A DNA stretch of 64,000 nucleotides, taken from Mycosarcoma maydis (lineage: Eukaryota > Basidiomycota > Ustilaginomycetes > Ustilaginales). The translations under genes were made by a program, and so were the position numbers. Below are positions 60,059-64,000 of this stretch, in pieces. The stretch lies in NCBI RefSeq assembly GCF_000328475.2, contig NC_026478.1, positions 124,001 through 188,000 on the forward strand, written 5' to 3'. How positions within the stretch are numbered: position 1 is the first letter of the stretch; the number at the start of each line of letters is the position of its first letter. The notes below the pieces were generated by a model, which was given only the letters and a program-made list of their open reading frames with translations, searched no databases and was not told the DNA's origin.

Positions 60059-61204
60059 ATGTCGACCACAGGAGGTGCAGCAGAAACCGGTGCGAACGGC
60101 TCGGTAGCTTCGGCGCAGGCGGCCGTGTTTGTCCAATCGCAACCGCTGCCTGCCGACACACCTCAGGTGGTGGGACCGGATTTCGAGCATCAAGATCCAA
60201 ATGATCTGCTCAGATTGCTCGAAAGCATGTCCAAAGTGGGATTTCAGGCAAGCAGCGTCTCGAAAGCCATCGAGATTGTCCAAGAGATGCGACAATGGCG
60301 TCTCTCGAACGATGCTGCCTACCTCGCTTCTGAGGACGCGGACAAGCCGAGCCTGAGCGATGCACAAAACACACAATGTCGCATCTTTCTCGGCTTTACG
60401 TCCAATCTGGTTTCGTCGGGACTGAGAGAGGTGATCAAGTTTCTCGTCAAGAACAAGATGGTGTCGGCACTGGTCACAACAGCAGGAGGCATCGAAGAGG
60501 ATCTGATCAAGTGTCTCGGCCCTACATACCTCGGCGACTTTGCGCTCGATGGCGCCACACTACGTAAGCAGGGCCTTAACCGTATCGGCAACTTGCTGGT
60601 TCCCAACGACAACTACTGCAAGTTTGAAGACTGGGTCATGCCGATTCTAGATGCCATGCGAGCAGAGCAAGGCGACAATGTCTCCCATGCATGGTCACCC
60701 AGCCGCGTCATCGAACGACTGGGCAAGGAAATCAACGACGAGAGCAGCATCCTCTACTGGGCGGCCAAGAACCAAATTCCCGTCTTCTGCCCTGCTCTCA
60801 CCGACGGCAGCCTGGGTGATATGATCTACTTTCACTCGTACAAGAACCCGGGCCTTACCATTGATCTCGTCAAGGACATTCGCAGGTTGAACGACCTTTC
60901 CGTCAAAGCACCCAAGGCAGGCATGATCATCTTGGGAGGAGGCGTATGTAAGCATCAGATCGCCAATGCCATGCTCTTCCGAAACGGAGCCGACTTTAGT
61001 GTTTACATCAATACCGGCCAGGAGTTTGACGGCTCCGACTCGGGCGCTAGGCCCGACGAGGCGGTGAGCTGGGGCAAGATCAAGTCGGCGGCCAACGGTG
61101 GTAAGAGTGTCAAGGTGTACTGCGACGCCACCATCATCTTTCCCATGATTGTTGCAGCGACGTTTGCTAAGGCCTACTGGGCCGAGCGCGAGTTGGCCAA
61201 CTAG
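60059..61204 (+). CDS. DYS1: Deoxyhypusine synthase
   Basis: Transfers the aminobutyl group of spermidine to one lysine of eIF5A, the first and essential step of hypusine formation, using NAD. The product is 381 residues, close to the usual 370-390. Seen: the [15 protein letters not shown] block (about 118-132) and [15 protein letters not shown] (about 141-155), both NAD and spermidine site elements; [13 protein letters not shown] (about 240-252); and the highly conserved [25 protein letters not shown], in which Lys340 matches the catalytic lysine (Lys329 in the human enzyme). All expected residues are present. The open frame extends upstream to 59894, but the ATG at 60059 gives the normal N-terminus. 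Single exon, divergent from the Ice2-like gene. Confidence 0.96.
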   Translation: MSTTGGAAETGANGSVASAQAAVFVQSQPLPADTPQVVGPDFEHQDPNDLLRLLESMSKVGFQASSVSKAIEIVQEMRQWRLSNDAAYLASEDADKPSLSDAQNTQCRIFLGFTSNLVSSGLREVIKFLVKNKMVSALVTTAGGIEEDLIKCLGPTYLGDFALDGATLRKQGLNRIGNLLVPNDNYCKFEDWVMPILDAMRAEQGDNVSHAWSPSRVIERLGKEINDESSILYWAAKNQIPVFCPALTDGSLGDMIYFHSYKNPGLTIDLVKDIRRLNDLSVKAPKAGMIILGGGVCKHQIANAMLFRNGADFSVYINTGQEFDGSDSGARPDEAVSWGKIKSAANGGKSVKVYCDATIIFPMIVAATFAKAYWAERELAN

Positions 61205-61503
61205 CACTCTGTGACTATCCAAACGTGACAGCTTTCTTCGTCTCTTCCACTCTTGACTCACATAGCATTTTTGTACTTTTATCCGCATTCTAGACATGTA
61301 TCAGTCAACAAAGCTGTATCGGCGATGAAATATGTACGATGTGAGGTCGGATCGGCGATTTTCAACCTTGGAGTCGGCAAAGATTTCTGTGATGGATTCA
61401 ATCACGAATTCGTTAGGGAAAATTCTTTGCTGCAAGTCACGGTCGGAGCGCGTCGTTTACCTTGTCGATCCTGTGGAATGGCGAATTGTGGGACACGTGC
61501 AGT

Positions 61504-61565
<62 letters not shown>

Positions 61566-62078
61566 CTTCGTGCTTTGCTGACAGCCACACCTGGCGTCAC
61601 ACGCCGGGGCCAACGTGACGTGCAAACAAAACCAATTTTGAACATGAATTGACAGACTTGCCGAGCTGAAATGCAAGCACCTGCACTCCGGGGTTGGCTG
61701 GCCAGTGCCGTTATCCTCCAGTCTAGTAACTTGCACAGCCCTGACGCTGGAAAAGCTTTTCTGTCAAACTCTTCTGCAGCCGAGCATTCTGACTGTCTTG
61801 TCGCCTTGTGGCTCGGACCTTGACTGCCAGCAGCACCTGCAGAGACCCTGTACTGTACTGTACCCACTGCTATATTGTAATTCACATCGCATTCCGCAAA
61901 GCACGCGAGTCTGAGTTAGTGAGTCGTGAGTGTTGTTTTCGCAAATCAGCTTTCCTCTCCTCGCAACGGGTGCGTCTGGAGCAAGCTTTACAAAGTCGAG
62001 ACTTGGTCCATCTCCTCCCACCATCTTCCCACTCGCTTTGGTTCACAGTCCTTACTTAACTGACGCTGACAACCCAAC
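61205..62078. other. Intergenic with dinucleotide repeats
   Basis: Downstream of DYS1 and upstream of the hydrolase gene. Contains the AC/CT microsatellite. Frames across it give Arg-Glu or Val-Cys repeats and are artefacts of the repeat. Confidence 0.55.
61506..61562. repeat. Compound microsatellite (AC)15(CT)14
   Basis: Fifteen AC units pass without interruption into fourteen CT units (the junction C is shared). Confidence 0.97.
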
Positions 62079-63560
62079 ATGGTCAAGGTAGTTACTTTCC
62101 ACGCTGCGGCGGCGCTCGCGCTTGCCGGCACCGCCATTGCCGGCCGCACCTCGAGGCTGCACCACCGTCAAAGCTCTGCTTCGATCATGCAGTCCGACTA
62201 CCAGAACGGTGCCCCCGCTCCTGGCGCTCGTCCAGGTGACGCTGCCGGCCAGACCGTCGTCATCGACAACGACGGAGGTCACGATGACAACTCGCAGCGT
62301 GCCGGTTGCCCGACCATCTTCATCGGCTCGGCTGCCGTCGGAGGATCTTTCTCAACAGGTTGGACCGACATGCCCCAAGTGCTCGGCTTCGACACGATGC
62401 GTGACCTGTCGGTCGGCAACAACGTCGTTCAACCCTACATTATCGAACGCGGCAAGAATGCGGCTCAGATCAAGCGCGTCATCATCACCCAACCTGGTTT
62501 GCCCCGCGACTACTGGAAGTATGCCAACCTGGTGCGCAACTCGCTGCTCTGTGCCTCGGTCAACTCGACCATGGGCATCAACAGAGATGAGATCCTGATC
62601 GCTGCACCCACCTGGTTTAGCACCAACGATGCTTCTGCCGGTTCGGCTCAGTCGAACGATCTAGTGTTTACCGGAGGAAGCTGGGCCACCGGTATCAACT
62701 CGGCCGGTCCCAACGGCGAAGCCATCTCTTCTTTCGAAGCGCTCGACGATCTCATCGACAAGTTCTTTGACAAGTCGACCTACCCGAACCTGCAGCACAT
62801 CGTCGTTGCGGGCCATTCGCTCGGAGGTTCCTTCACCCAGCACTATGCCATGCTTCGAAAAGCTAACTCGGCCCAGGATTCCAAGATCAGCTACTTTGTT
62901 GGTAACCCTGGCGCGTACGTCTGGCCCACCTCGGACCGACCTGTCCAAAATCCCGGTGGCAACTGTGCCTCTACTGCCGATGAGTGGGGATACGGTCTGC
63001 AAAACCTCCCTCCGTACGGTAACGGGCAAGGCAGCGCTAGCAGCATCGCCTCGCGCTACTACGGTAGAAACGTCATGTACGCTCTCGGCACCGACGACAA
63101 CGAGGGAGGTGACAGCCACTGCGAAGCCCAGTACCAGGGCACATCGCATCTCAGCCGAGGCCAAAACTTCCAGCGCGAATTGGAATCCGCCAACGGCGGT
63201 ACCGTCCCCTCGAGCCAGCAGTTCAACTACGTCTCTGGAGTGGCTCACGAAGACTATCTCATCTTTAGCGATCCCAACAGCCAGCACTTTTTGTTTGTTC
63301 AGGGTACCGACTTTGGCGCAGCTAACCCCACTGGCTCCAGTTCGTCATCGTCGGCCGCGGGGGCTTCGGCGACGCGTAGCAGAGCATCCTCTTCGCCTTC
63401 TGGGTCGGCAACTAGGTCTGGCACGGCCGCTTCGGCTTCCGGTTCGGGCTCGCAGTCGGGTTCATCCACGAGCGGTGGTGCTTCCAACTTGATCTCGCCT
63501 GCAACGGCAGTCTCGGCGCTGCTCGCCTCGTCGGCGGCGCTTCTGGCTCTGGCTCTTTGA
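62079..63560 (+). CDS. Secreted alpha/beta hydrolase, probably GPI-anchored
   Basis: A 493-residue secreted protein. Signal peptide 1-21 (TFHAAAALALAGTAIAG). A Lys/Arg-poor spacer leads to an alpha/beta hydrolase domain with the nucleophile elbow GHSLGG, Ser247 being the presumed catalytic serine; IIERGKNAAQIKRVIIT and VRNSLLCASVNS lie before it. GNPGAYVWPTSDRP follows in the place where lipases and esterases of this type hold their catalytic Asp region, and a conserved-looking VSGVAHEDYLIF gives a His candidate near residue 390. The last 90 residues are Ser/Ala/Gly-rich and end in a hydrophobic tail (ATAVSALLASSAALLALAL), the pattern of a GPI signal. A lipase, esterase or cutinase-like role is possible; substrate unknown. 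Confidence 0.8.
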   Translation: MVKVVTFHAAAALALAGTAIAGRTSRLHHRQSSASIMQSDYQNGAPAPGARPGDAAGQTVVIDNDGGHDDNSQRAGCPTIFIGSAAVGGSFSTGWTDMPQVLGFDTMRDLSVGNNVVQPYIIERGKNAAQIKRVIITQPGLPRDYWKYANLVRNSLLCASVNSTMGINRDEILIAAPTWFSTNDASAGSAQSNDLVFTGGSWATGINSAGPNGEAISSFEALDDLIDKFFDKSTYPNLQHIVVAGHSLGGSFTQHYAMLRKANSAQDSKISYFVGNPGAYVWPTSDRPVQNPGGNCASTADEWGYGLQNLPPYGNGQGSASSIASRYYGRNVMYALGTDDNEGGDSHCEAQYQGTSHLSRGQNFQRELESANGGTVPSSQQFNYVSGVAHEDYLIFSDPNSQHFLFVQGTDFGAANPTGSSSSSSAAGASATRSRASSSPSGSATRSGTAASASGSGSQSGSSTSGGASNLISPATAVSALLASSAALLALAL

Positions 63561-64000
63561 GCGACATTGCACGTGGTATCAGCCAAAATCTCTTTGATAC
63601 TACAACTGGACCTTTTCTGTCTCCCATCGTCTCTGCTACATCGTAAATGCTTCAAGGGTGCGTGCCTCTGATCGTTGCAGTTTGCTTGCGAGTCGTGCTA
63701 TGACAGATGTGAATGTGTGCAACAGTCGTGAATATGTTGGGGTGTTACGCGCTTTGATATGATTTAAAGCCAAGAACAGGAAGAATTCGTGATTCACAAT
63801 TGTAAAGCCACGCACGGTAACGTGTAAGCGCTGAGCGTGTTGACATACACGATACACAACCCGATTCGTGATTGGATTTTGACAGATTTCATAAGTTAAC
63901 TTTGACAATCGTGGATCGCGGATAGGCGTCACGCGCATGGATGAGTGAGAATAACACTTTGTTGGCAATTGGTGATTCGTGATTATCGTGTATGCTCTGC
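63561..64000. other. Right-edge intergenic region
   Basis: 3' side of the hydrolase gene. Copies of the dispersed motif occur at about 63785-63796, 63862-63872 and 63970-63983. No gene seen. Confidence 0.5.

Noticed and set aside
61402..61885. Minus frames with Arg-Glu and Val-Cys repeats
   Set aside because: Created by the (AC)n(CT)n microsatellite.

Overview
This window is nuclear DNA from a smut fungus (Basidiomycota, Ustilaginaceae); the style fits Ustilago (Mycosarcoma) maydis or a close relative. Reasons: very intron-poor, compact genes, several above 2 kb in one exon; short GT-AG introns of about 80-120 nt where they occur; intron-containing tRNAs; fungal-only families (Zn2Cys6 regulators, Rcf1, Ice2, UBR1, secreted aspartic protease); and intergenic DNA sprinkled with a 7-bp-period ATTCGTG / CACGAAT motif that I associate with smut genomes. 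The species call is inference from memory, not a database match.

Layout, left to right. 0-12 kb: a small single-pass membrane protein with a PPxY tail (RCR-like), D-arabinono-1,4-lactone oxidase, an orphan acidic protein, a three-exon type II dehydroquinase, a secreted cysteine-rich protein and an EI24-type membrane protein, then an intron-containing tRNA-Lys(CUU). 12-22.5 kb: an AAAP amino acid transporter, the respiratory supercomplex factor Rcf1, a large regulator-like protein without a visible DNA-binding domain, and a two-domain rhodanese (mercaptopyruvate sulfurtransferase). 22.5-32.7 kb: a gene-poor stretch rich in simple repeats, an MFS sugar transporter, a probable LINE remnant, a single-pass cell-surface protein and a tRNA-Gly(GCC) with an intron. 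33-42 kb: a secreted pepsin-type protease, almost 4 kb without a recognisable gene, a RidA/Mmf1 protein and a SET-domain methyltransferase. 42-53 kb: the N-end-rule ubiquitin ligase UBR1 (6.7 kb, one exon) and a large APC permease. 53-64 kb: a Zn2Cys6 activator divergent from that permease, an Ice2-like ER protein divergent from deoxyhypusine synthase, and a secreted, probably GPI-anchored alpha/beta hydrolase.

Most genes are unrelated housekeeping or surface functions, as is normal in a fungal chromosome; there are no operons. Possible functional pairings are the divergent permease/Zn2Cys6 regulator (665 bp shared upstream region) and, more loosely, the secreted or surface set (cysteine-rich protein, aspartic protease, single-pass surface protein, GPI hydrolase). 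I found no clearly new multi-gene system. The most unusual signals are the dispersed 7-bp motif family in nearly all intergenic gaps, a cluster of CCCCGCGGGG palindromes, the C-terminal cytosolic domain on the APC permease, the regulator lacking its zinc cluster, and the LINE remnant. Start codons were checked on the sequence: several long reading frames begin with TTG or GTG, so the first in-frame ATG was used.
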